Below, in pieces: positions 12,741-22,763 of a stretch of 64,000 nt of DNA (position 1 is the first letter of the stretch; the number at the start of each line of letters is the position of its first letter). Below the pieces are notes generated by a model that did no database searches, was not told the origin of the DNA, and saw only the letters and a list, made by a program, of their open reading frames with translations. Both the position numbers and the translations under genes were made by a program. Location of the stretch: positions 124,001-188,000 of the forward strand of contig VXBM01000871.1 of assembly GCA_013400155.1 (NCBI GenBank), written 5' to 3'. The DNA comes from Helopsaltes ochotensis. Lineage: Eukaryota; Chordata; Aves; Passeriformes; Locustellidae.

Positions 12741-15700
12741 TTTACTTCCTCCAGCCATTCCCTCTCCCCTCCAACAAACTAACGCTTTCCTCTGCCCTTT
12801 TTAGCTGCAGTCATTCCTTGTCCTCGCTTTTAGGATAGATTATCTCCTGGAATAACACCATCACAGCCACAGATGGGTGGGCATACTGCTCCTTTCCACC
12901 CAGAAATCCTGACTGGATGGGAAGAGATAATTTGGGACATTTGTTCATAGCGTTTTGATGTCCCACACCTCAGCTGGGTAAATAACTGCAACATCCATAA
13001 TTACCAGGAACATTCTGTGTCCTCTCACAGATCCCTTGATGGGGATAAAGGCCTGTGCAGAAAGCCTGATCTACTCCTCACATACAGCCCATGCCCAGAG
13101 CTTGCTGGGATCTGCTGGGTGTGTTCCTGTGGGACCCACAGGTGTGTCCAGTACACCGGGGAAATGTGGGATATCCTCTGTGTGGTTTGCAACCAAAGGT
13201 CACCCCCAAACCATAGCCCCACGAGGCAAGCGCAGCCTTGGCGGTGTCTGCTCTGATAGCGGCTGACAGGAGGGAGCCAGGGCTTTTGGATCCCCGCGTG
13301 GGGGACCAGCCAGCACTCTCCATGGGCCCCGTGTCCCTGCCAGCCCTGGGAAAGCTGCTTTGGACAAAGGAAAAACATTCAAAACAGGAGAGGGAAATAT
13401 GGACCTTGGTATGCCTCTGCTCCAAAGCTGAGGAGACCCACACGTAAAACCTGGTGGTAGACCGTGGTTTCCTTAGGACAACTCATTGCTTGAATTTCAT
13501 TTCCCTGACAGATCTCATTAAATTCTGAGGTGTATTTCTGGCGACACCCATGGATTTTGATGATTGCTGTACAACACAAATGTGATTACATATATTTCCT
13601 TGGTAGAAAAATTATTTTCTTTTTTTTTCTTATAACTGGTAGTGCTGAGCAGAATGCAATGAACTTAGAAAGTCAAAATTGTTGCTGAACTTGTCTGAAG
13701 TATCTTTTTATATTTTAAGTATTTAACTACAGATTTCAAAATTTCAACCTGCTATGTGGTATTTTCCCATCACCTTCTGTAAACTGGGAAGGGGTTTAGG
13801 TATATACTGGGAAATATCTAGAAAGGGGGACCTCTCCCAGAACAGAGAGAGGGGAGCAGCTGGGAGCACTTCTCTGGAATGCTCTGGCACAGCACCACTC
13901 CCAGCTTGTTTCCAGGTCCTGGTAGAGGGTTTTGCTGGGCATTTTCCGTGCTGGGCTGAGCCTCTCAGTGCTCTGCAGAGCTCCCCTCCGTGCCAGTGCC
14001 TGGCCCCAAAGCCAGGACACTCCTTGGGACACAGCCTCCCTTCGGGACCAGAGCCACGCTTTGGCAAGGATTTAACAGCTCCAGACCAGTTGGCCTGAGC
14101 TCCCTGGGAATCAGGTAAACTGAGTGGCACCTGAAAACAAAATTATTTTCCATGTGCTTCACACTGCATTATCTGTGGAGAGCTGGATTGCTGAATTTCA
14201 CAGAAAACAGTCTGGGGAAACAAAAATAATAATTCATAAAACTTACTAACCTATTCACTTGGGAGCACAGCTTCATTTTGCAGACCACATTAAGAGCTCC
14301 AAGTTCAGCTCCTTATGTTTTAACTCTAAGCAACTCCTTGTTCAATTAAGACAACTCAATTAATTTGGGTTTTTTTCAGTTTCTCCTATGTATGAAAAGA
14401 CACTTATTATTCTGGACAACATGGCAAAACATAAAAATATGGATTAAAGAGAAAATGAGAACTACAGAAAAATAATGCAACATATTTTATATCAATGCCA
14501 AAACTGAAACAAACAAAAATATTCTCTTGGTGTGTGAATTAGCAGCTTCAACCCTCACTGGGGGATTAACCAACATAGTGGAGGAGTAATTCAAGCAGTG
14601 GCTCAATAGCTTAATTGAGCAAATATGGTTAATGCTTCAGTTTTTCCATCCCATAAAATAAACAGGAATGTCCAAGGCAGCAAAGCCTCCCATGTGCCGC
14701 GCAGAGAGGTGATGTCTGTCACAGGTTGGAGCCACCCCATTTGTCTGTATAGCACTTCTGCCACCAAATCTGGGTTTGGATGTACAGGATAATGACATAC
14801 AAAAAAAAAAAAAAACCCCAAAAAACAGTCCCCTGACCACTAACTGCTGAATTCCTGACAAACCTGAGCAGGAATTGCAGTGTGTGGAGAAATGGCTGCA
14901 AACTGAGAGCTGCCTGATGCAACAGAACGTAATTTCTAGAGAGAAAATGGAAACAGCATTCTCATAAAAGACCACCATGAAGTGCTTCAGCATTCGTGCA
15001 TAATACACCCACGGTGAAGTTTTGTCTTTGTGCTTTCAAATAGCCAGTGATTCCATTTAATTATGTACATAAATAATGGATAGCATTCCTTTCCTTCTAC
15101 TCCATTATTGCTACTTCTTTGTTTTTTTATAAATTATTTGCCAGGTTCATTCTGGAAAGAGAAAGGATGTTGTCTCCTCCAGGAAGTTCAGAAACTAGGC
15201 AAAACAGAAATAGAAAAGGGAGGGAAACTCTGTGCCAGTTCTACTGGTTTGTGTCCAAATAGAGAAAAGAGGACCAGGGTATAAAACTTGTTCCAAATTG
15301 AAAGGCAGAACCCCAGCTGGTACAAAATGCAGCTATGCCAATTGACCAGATCCAAGTGATGATATAGCCCTGGATATTCATCCATCCTATCAAATGCTGT
15401 CAGCAAACTCATTTCATTGAACCAAAAGAACCAACAACAAACCAAAAAAAAAAACTAGCAACAAAACCAAACCAAAACAAGGAGACATAAGTAGTAAAAT
15501 ATCAATGAAATAAAGTAGAATACTAAGTCCCCTATCATCTGTATATTTTTGGTTTGAGTGCAAAGTCAGTTCTGCCATTAACACAGTCCTGACTCGTTCC
15601 CTGCAAAGCTCTGGAAATGTTCTAGGCCGTAGAGCCCTTGGTTACTGGCCTGAATTGTCACAGATACAATTTTCACTCTATCTTTCTGCTACACTCAGGA

Positions 15701-17551
15701 ATAAATCAAAAAGCTTGTTTAAAAGAAGTGACCAAATTAGTAAAATGAGTCTGCTTTTAAGAAGGAGTAAGGAGTATTCCACTGGTTATTACTTTGAGGG
15801 GTTTTCATCCCCCAAGATTACAATGGTAGCACAATCACAATTCAGCTTTAGGTACAGGGCAAGCTGGACAATTATTCAAAGGTGATCTCCCGGTTGTCAA
15901 TTTTGGATTCTGCATGTATTGAAACAAGAATAAATTTTTTATGAAATTTAAAGGAATGCACTTGTTAGGACCACAGAGACAAACACATTCCTACAGCAGC
16001 TCATATTTCTTGCTGTAACAGCACATAAAATACGGACAACATTTATCAGCAAAACTAAGATGTTTGGAGAACCTCGCCTTCCTTTAATATCCCATTATCC
16101 TTCATCCCTGGAGGAGGATAATACCCTGGATATGGTTATGTAACCCAGAAACTTAAAAATAAAAAAGGGAAAAGTAAAAGGTAATAGAAGACTCAACAGG
16201 AAGAATAATTTTAATGAAGTTGTTTCACCTTTACCCTGATGCAAAAATGTGAGGATCTTGAATAACCATCTGGATTTCCATCCTGTGAGTTGGAATATAA
16301 TTATGTGATCTGTGCACAGCTTCAGCATCTTATCAATTGCAACACTCTGGTGAATCACACACTTCAGTCCTCCTCATCTCAACAGCAAAGCAGCTGCACC
16401 GGGCAGCACAGACAACGGAGGGTACAAGGTAAATTCATGTTTGTGTTGGGCCTGCAGGAGGATCTCTCACAATCTGACTCAGTTCAAAATCTCCATGATT
16501 AAGGCACTTCAACTCAGTCAGCATTTTAATAATGGAACAGAAGGGGCACTTGTATTGCTTAGCGCCGTCCCCCCACAAAAGGATTCCAAGGCACCCTCAT
16601 AAAACTCCACATTTTTTACTCATGTGTTATAAGCAAGAGAACATTTTTTAGAGACTCAGACCTTCTCAGGACCAAGTATAAGAAGAAACAACCCTCATAT
16701 TTGAGAAATGCAAAATCTAAGGGGTCATACGCAAGAGGATCTGGGATTTCTCAACTATTGGGAACAGTAACAATTCAAGACATTCTGAGTTAAACCAGAA
16801 TCAGATATTAACAATCTCTGAGAATAAAAGGCCAAATCAAGGCATTTATAACAGCTTTTTGTGCCGGCTCATCTCAAAGATCTGATTTCAGACTTATTGT
16901 GTCCCAATACCAGAGGACAAGTAAAGCTTCCAGCCAAAGAAATGGGACTGCAAAGAACTTTACGCAAGGATCATTTGTCAACCATTAAAATAACTTTATT
17001 TCATAATACTTGCCACAGGCAGAAAAGTTAGAGATTTCCAGAGCTCACAAGTAGTCTCCTGGCCCCAGCTTCTGTCCCCTTGATTGGGAAGAGACAAGAA
17101 CAGAGACTCTCAGGCTTTTGCAGGTTTTTTTGTCTCTAAATTCTGAACCTGTGAAAGGGATCTGACTCATGATGGAGACTCATTCTCTGGCTGCTCATAT
17201 TTCGCCATGAGATGCACATTCTTATGGAAATTGTGAGCAAAACTAAAGTTACCTGTTAAGCTACAGAATCTCCTGGGGTTTTGCTAGACATTTGAAACTC
17301 TCTGAAATATTCCCATGGCTTTTGACACTTAAATTTCAAGGATGGGTGGCAGTTCTTGGTTCAACATGGGGTAGCCTCCACCTGACATCCTGCTCTTGAG
17401 CCCCCAAAGACTGATATGCAATCCCAGCATGGACATGCACAGACCTAAATCTCTACACGAAGCTCTAAAACTTTAAGTATTCTTTATTTCATTTGAACCA
17501 GTCCAAATTCAAACAAAGCTGCCCCTGTCAAGGACAGCCAGGAGTGCCTGA
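12741..17551. other. Unique noncoding DNA, no gene seen
   Basis: Unique sequence with GC-rich patches at about 13020-13440 and 13830-14110, where frames open on both strands (longest about 128 codons). No family is recognised. A run of 15 A begins at 14801, and an A/C-rich low-complexity stretch lies at about 15421-15480. The remaining sequence is AT-leaning and shows no tandem array, RNA gene or mobile element that I can identify. Confidence 0.6.
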
Positions 17552-17665
17552 GTAACAATGAGGATTTGGATGTTGCTGGTGTGTTGTTAGTAACAATGAG
17601 GATTTGGATGTTGCTGGTGTGTTGTTAGTAACAATGAGGATTTGGATGTTGCTGGTGTGTTGTTA
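17552..17665 (+). repeat. Perfect 38 bp tandem triplication
   Basis: Three identical, directly adjacent 38 bp units occupy 17552-17589, 17590-17627 and 17628-17665. Each starts GTAACAATGAGGATTTGG and ends GGTGTGTTGTTA. The absence of any difference among copies implies very recent expansion, so copy number probably varies between individuals. The flanks contain no further partial copy beyond the next base or two. Confidence 0.95.
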
Positions 17666-18368
17666 GAGAGAAGGAAAGACACAGAGCAGACTAAAGAAAC
17701 CTTAAGTTTCTAATTACAGAGGCTGTGAGGCCATGGCAAGAAAACAACCGAATGCAGGGTCTGTAAAATAACACTGTGTTCTTTCCAGTCCTTTATATTC
17801 TCAATGGGCCTGATCCAATCCTTATTCAGAAAACATTTCACAGACTTCAGGCACGTTGCTATGCAGTGATCTGTGATCTGTTTCATTAATCCGGAAAAAT
17901 TCTAACTAGGAACACAACACCCTTTGATAATCCCCAAGCACAGCAACAAAGAGGAATGTTTACTACTATCTAGTGAGCCATACATAATATAGCTCATCAT
18001 CAAACTTCCTTCCTGCACAGCAATAACACAAATCTGCAACATCCCTTGCACCTTCCACAAATATCAGAGTTCTAAGAATAAAAAGAACAGAGCCAAATTA
18101 GATGCTGCGCCACCAAAATAACTGTACCCAGCAAGGGTTACAAAGTGAGGCAACCAGAAAGCTTGGGTGTAATTTTACACTGCGAAATAACAATTTTGAG
18201 TCCAAGGAACTGCTCTTTGCCTGCTGCAAGAAGTGGCCTGGCTCTTCTCACAGGAGAGCTGGAGGTGTAAAACAAACATCACCATGTCTGCAGAGAGCAG
18301 AGTCTCAGTGCTCCCCTGGCACAAATCCAACCTGTATCACACCCTTGGGGTACAAAACACCTGTCTGC
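17666..18368. other. Unique noncoding DNA upstream of LTR copy 1
   Basis: No gene or named repeat was seen. A frame of 117 codons (18102-18455) runs from here into the LTR and is not a credible gene. The last six bases (GTCTGC, 18363-18368) resemble TCCTGC at 18716-18721 just beyond the LTR, a possible decayed target-site duplication. Confidence 0.55.
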
Positions 18369-18715
18369 TGTTGCCCTGACTTTTGGAGCCTTTCTGATGC
18401 TGTTTCACAGTTTCAAATGTGGAGACAGAGTTCTCGATGTTTTCATAGTTCTTAGTTCTTTCTCACACAAATGTTATCAATGGATAAGGATGTTTTGGAG
18501 AGGCCAGGGAAATGCTTACATATTTCCTTGGTGAAGGAACACTTGATGGACTGTAGATTTGACCAGTGGAATTGGAGAGGTGGCAACATTCTCTGCCAGT
18601 CCATGATCGGGACGTGAAAACTATATACTGGAGAAGAATAAAGGTCAAGCCTCTCTTTTGCTCTTTCATCTTCAGCGAGTGTGTTGTGTCATTCTTACCA
18701 TGCTCCACACTGACA
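18369..18715 (+). mobile_element. Solo LTR of an endogenous retrovirus, copy 1 (about 347 bp)
   Basis: The element begins TGTTGCCCTGA and ends CTGACA, giving TG...CA ends. It aligns along its length with 33726-34071 (346 bp, same orientation). It has LTR architecture: a TATA-like TATATA at 18622-18627, a polyadenylation signal AATAAA at 18637-18642, then a pyrimidine-rich R/U5 region. The flanking hexamers GTCTGC and TCCTGC match at four of six positions, consistent with an old, diverged duplication. No gag, pol or env coding is adjacent, so it reads as a solo LTR left by recombination between the two LTRs of a provirus. Homology to passerine LTRs is from memory and not checked against a repeat library. 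Confidence 0.75.
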
Positions 18716-20450
18716 TCCTGCAACAGGGAATCCTTCCCAGGGCACACAGGTGAGGATTGTAATGGGTATGGTCTGCTTTTCCTAGAGAACTTTCATTATT
18801 TTAATATAAAGACAGTTTCTGCTCTACAGTATCAAGCAAAACATTTAAACTACAGACCAATCATGACTGACAGGTTGATTTAAATAAGAACTGGTTACAG
18901 TTAATTATAACAAAAAATAGAATGTTGCATTTTGTATATTTAGCACTGCACCACTCACTTTACAATTGTACCTTCAGAGTGCTTTAGCTGAACTATCTCT
19001 GAAAATCCTCTGATGTTAAATTGTTTTATACTATCCTCCCTCAGATTTCAGTGTATTTTAGGAGCTGAACAAACCTGTCTTAGTAACTGCAGAAAACCCT
19101 TCCCCGCAGTGCAATCATTTCCTTTCTCATTTAGTTCATGTGCATAAAGGTAACTTCCAAACGCGTCTCGATTGGAATGAAGGTGCACAAACCGGCAGGC
19201 CGGACAAAGGCAGGTGTGGAGCCCCAGCCGGGGAGGGAGCTCCCGAACAGCCCGCACTGCTGCTGCCCAGCGTGGGCTGTGCCGTGGACTTCGGGCACTG
19301 AGGAAACCAAACCCTGGAACGGTTCCCTGCAAATCAGCAAACAGAGCCTGAATTTGTAAGCTGTGAGCTCTGCGGACACTGCAGGCTCAGAGCTGAGCCA
19401 CCAGCCTGTCACACCAGCATTGTGACATCAATCAGCTCAGGGCACTGCTGGGGAGGATGAGCCAGGTCTGGTAGATGTGAGCAGCACACGTCAGCTGAGG
19501 CTGTCACTGCTCGCAGCCCAAACAGCAAATTATGGAGGAAAAAGGGGGAAGAGAGTCTGGTGATATTTATTTGAAGCTTGAATTGTGTTTAGGAAGTCTG
19601 CGCTCACCTCTTTTGCATTTACGTCTCATGAATGCTCTAAGAAACAAATCTGCCAATGAAATGTCTACAGAAACTGCAAATTTTGATTAAATACTAGAGC
19701 ACTTGCAATAAAAGGAAAGAATTCATAATTCAGAAACACCAGATATTAATGATGGAACTTAGAAGTTTTATGATCCGAGAACACCAACCATAAGACTTTA
19801 TAAATTCAATCAAAATACCTAGTGCAATTCAATGTAGGTAAACCAAGCACTTGTAATTGACTTCTTCTGCCTTTAATTTGCAGATAGAGATTAAGGTTGT
19901 TAGTTCACATTCAGAGAAAAAAAGTATATATTTGTTGCTGACAATTTATAAGGAGAAAAAAAAAGAAAGAGAATACCATAAAACAGTCACTTTGAATTAC
20001 AGATTTTCTCTAGAGCATCTCCTGGGAGGCATTTCTGGGTAGACAGAAAGTATGGGTTTGTTTAATAAAATGAAATGTGCTAGAATACAAACCCTATATT
20101 TACAAACCCTACCCTTCTCTCAATGTCAAGGTGGCTGGACACATCTCCTAACTCACAGGTTATAACCAGCACAAAGTATTTTTAAAGTTACTTCTGGCTC
20201 TGGTATTTTTCAAACATGCACAATGCAAATATTTCTGCAGGAGCCAGTTCGGAATGATTAAATCAGGCATTTCCACTGCTGACAAGTCCTGGGAAGATTC
20301 AATAAAACAGAATCACTCCAGGCCCACCCACCTCCAGTAATCACTGGGGAGAAAAAAAAAACCCAAAGTGTTTTTCCTATTAATGTTAAAAGACTTTCTT
20401 TCTTGAGTGAAAAATAAACTATGTATTATTTAAAGAATGTGAGATATCAA
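18716..20450. other. Unique noncoding DNA, no gene seen
   Basis: AT-leaning unique sequence. A GC-richer patch at about 19140-19500 opens short frames on both strands without any recognisable product. Purine runs near 19950-19970 are short. No further copies of the LTR were found by eye. Confidence 0.6.
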
Positions 20451-20451
20451 A

Positions 20452-20483
<32 letters not shown>

Positions 20484-20484
20484 A
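20451..20484 (+). repeat. (AT)n(TG)n microsatellite
   Basis: A short ATATATA stretch passes into about 12 to 13 TG dinucleotides, followed by the imperfect TATGTATCTGTG. It is a typical, potentially polymorphic dinucleotide repeat. Confidence 0.93.
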
Positions 20485-20949
20485 TGTATCTGTGCAAGAA
20501 ACGTGTTGCTGTTCATTAACTCTTCACTAGCAGTATTTGTTTCCTGATCCCTTAAAGAGCACATCCATTAATGGTAAAGAACAGACAATTGTGACACACA
20601 AGCTCAGCTCGTGAACATCAGGGAAGGTCTGGAGTGAGCTAGGTAAGGGATGGGGACTGGAAAAGTGTGGATTTAATTCTAACCTGAGCTGCAACATGAC
20701 CAAAGGGAAATCACTTCCCTCCTGTGCTCCCTGCCCTGCCCTTTGGGATGGAAAACTTCAGGAGGGGAATGGGTGCTGGAAATTCTCACTCTCTGAAGTA
20801 TCCTCCAGGTTCCAGAACTGCAGGCACCCCACTCAAGTGAGAAACACAGGGGATGTGAATCCATTTCCACACTAAAAGAGAGCTCCATCAGCAAAACACA
20901 GTGACACAACACACGTTGGGAATTTCTTTGCTGGACAGAAATGGAGTTT

Positions 20950-21140
20950 GCTCTCATGTGCACATGGACTGCTTTGCATCCATAACCTCCAGGGCAAAGC
21001 CAGAAGGGGATCAAGAATTGCTTTCCCTGGTGGGGACACAGAGTGGAGTTTCTGAACTCCAAAAGAACAATTCCCAAGCTCCCACCTGTGAGAGCTGCCT
21101 GGTGGCTGCTGAAGTTATCAGCTGGACTTCCTGAGTACAG
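20950..21140 (-). repeat. Diverged dispersed repeat, copy A
   Basis: Positions 21037-21140 align without gaps to 22660-22763 over 104 bp, with about 88 matches by eye. Weaker, gapped similarity extends upstream to about 20950 (partner about 22590). The shared block includes GAGAGCTGCCTGGTGGCT. On the minus strand both copies encode the peptide LLEFRNSTLC, but with no supported gene this probably reflects shared DNA ancestry rather than coding. The family is not recognised; it may be an old transposon fragment or a local duplication, and the strand given is arbitrary. Confidence 0.6.
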
Positions 21141-22300
21141 TGAAATAGTCTGAGCTGCTTTCAGTGTGTATCCTGATTAAGTGGCCAGAGAGAGTTTTAT
21201 CAAAATGCTAAAACTCTCCAAGTTCTCCCATATAAGTGTGCTCCAGACCTCTGCAGGGTTGGTTAATCTGGGCACTGTAACTGAATCCACTGCTACCTAT
21301 GCTCTCTAAAATATAGATTTTTGTCTGAAATGGAAAGCGTGCTCCATGCAATGCCACACTGCCCAGAGGGAGCTTTCTGTAAATCCCAAACCAAAGCTGT
21401 TGTTACAAGTTCCTCCTGAGCAGAGATCAGGTTTTGGAATACATTACAGTTAAAAGGCTGCACATGTGCTTATGAATTGGGCGTTCCCCCCTTTTTCCTT
21501 TCTCATTAACAACAAATACTTTAATGAAGGCTGAATAGGGGAAAGAGGTGTCCTTTTTATTCATTGTTCCTCCTCTGAAGCTTTAATTCCTTCACAACTC
21601 CACAATTACTATGAGGTAGTAATGACTGCAAACTCAGAGGAGTAGCAGAAGGGATCACTGCACTCAAATATTCTGCTACTCTGCAGTATCCAAAATATTT
21701 TTGATTTAACAAGCACAGACAGGGAAAAGTACATATGTCAAATGATCTGAATTTATCAAGTTCGCCATTAAATGCAAATGCCCTTAGAGGTGAAAGGGTT
21801 TTGATTAGGAGATGTAGAGAATTGTAAAAATGCTGTATATGCAACATTTCTCAGATTGGACTCACAAAGTACCCTGCAAACTATTTTCTTGTTAGAAATT
21901 CTCAGAAACTCTGACTAACTGCACTGCAGGCATGGCACAGTGTAAAGTCACAAACACTGTAATTAGCTGCTTTATAACTCAGTGTGACTACAGTCCTCAG
22001 CTGTGAGATAATGAAATAAAACATTCCTAATATTACTCTCACAAATATTAATACGAAAAGTGGATATATTAGCTTTCAAGAGAACAGAGAATTAGCCTGG
22101 CATGGAAGCATTGGGAGAAAAAAATGGAAAAATAATTTCTTTTTGGCATCAATGAAAAGGAGTCACAGCATGAGAAGGTAAAAATACCTGAAGAATACAA
22201 ATTATTGGACACAATTTGATGATCATGTCTTGCAACAGCAGAACATCCTTCTTTGCCCTTGTACTCACAGATGTGTCCCTCCAGAGCAGCTGAGGAGCCC
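21141..22300. other. Unique noncoding DNA between the dispersed-repeat copies
   Basis: AT-leaning unique sequence with no repeat or gene seen. The minus-strand open frame that enters from the minisatellite ends here at about 22069. Confidence 0.6.
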
Positions 22301-22574
22301 CAGGCAGTGCCCACAAAGCCCAGCCCAGCCAGGTAGTGCCCACAGAGCCCAGCCCAGCCAGGCAGTGCCCACACAGCCCAGCCAGGCAGTGCCCACACAG
22401 CCCAGCCCAGCCAGGCAGTGCCCACAGAGCCCAGCCAGGCAGTGCCCACAGAGCCCAGCCCAGCCAGGCAGTGCCCACACAGCCCAGCCAGGCAGTGCCC
22501 ACAGAGCTCAGCCCAGCCAGGCAGTGCCCACAGAGCCCAGCCCAGCCAGGCAGTGCCCACACAGCCCAGCCAGG
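22301..22574 (+). repeat. Minisatellite with alternating 29 and 24 bp units
   Basis: Ten units, each starting CAGGCAGTGCCCACA (or a one-base variant), run from 22301 to 22570 with a four-base remnant. The unit lengths in order are 29, 29, 24, 29, 24, 29, 24, 29, 29, 24. The short form lacks one CCCAG. Sites after CCCACA vary (AAG, GAG, CAG) between units. Open frames run through on both strands, including the longest in the window (about 313 codons, minus, 22069-23010), but these are by-products of a stop-free repeat. The minus strand is G-rich with several GGG runs. Confidence 0.97.
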
Positions 22575-22589
22575 CCATCTTCGGATTCT

Positions 22590-22763
22590 GAGGCTCTCTC
22601 ACACTTGCACGCGGACAACTGCAGCTGCCAAGAAGGAATTCTTTGCACCTGAAGTGAGGCACAGAGTAGAGTTTCTGAACTCCAAGAGAACCATTTCCAG
22701 CTTCACACCTGTGAGAGCTGCCTGGTGGCTCCTGGAGGTACCAGCAGGGCTTCCTGCGTGCAG
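22590..22763 (-). repeat. Diverged dispersed repeat, copy B
   Basis: Partner of copy A (20950-21140) in the same orientation, and it starts immediately after the minisatellite. The best-aligned part is 22660-22763, about 85 percent identical by eye. Copy A has no minisatellite beside it, so the tandem array arose separately or after the copies diverged. GC-rich sequence continues to about 23090 and may belong to the same element, but it has no counterpart by copy A. Confidence 0.6.

Noticed and set aside
16386..16428. 43 bp segment between AACAG and GTAAAT that looks like a mini-exon
   Set aside because: The acceptor's pyrimidine tract is poor and such short AG...GT intervals are very common by chance.
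20901..20935. ACACAACACAC word matching the reverse complement of the LTR 3' region
   Set aside because: Only about 13 bases match and neither side extends, so it is not a third LTR copy.
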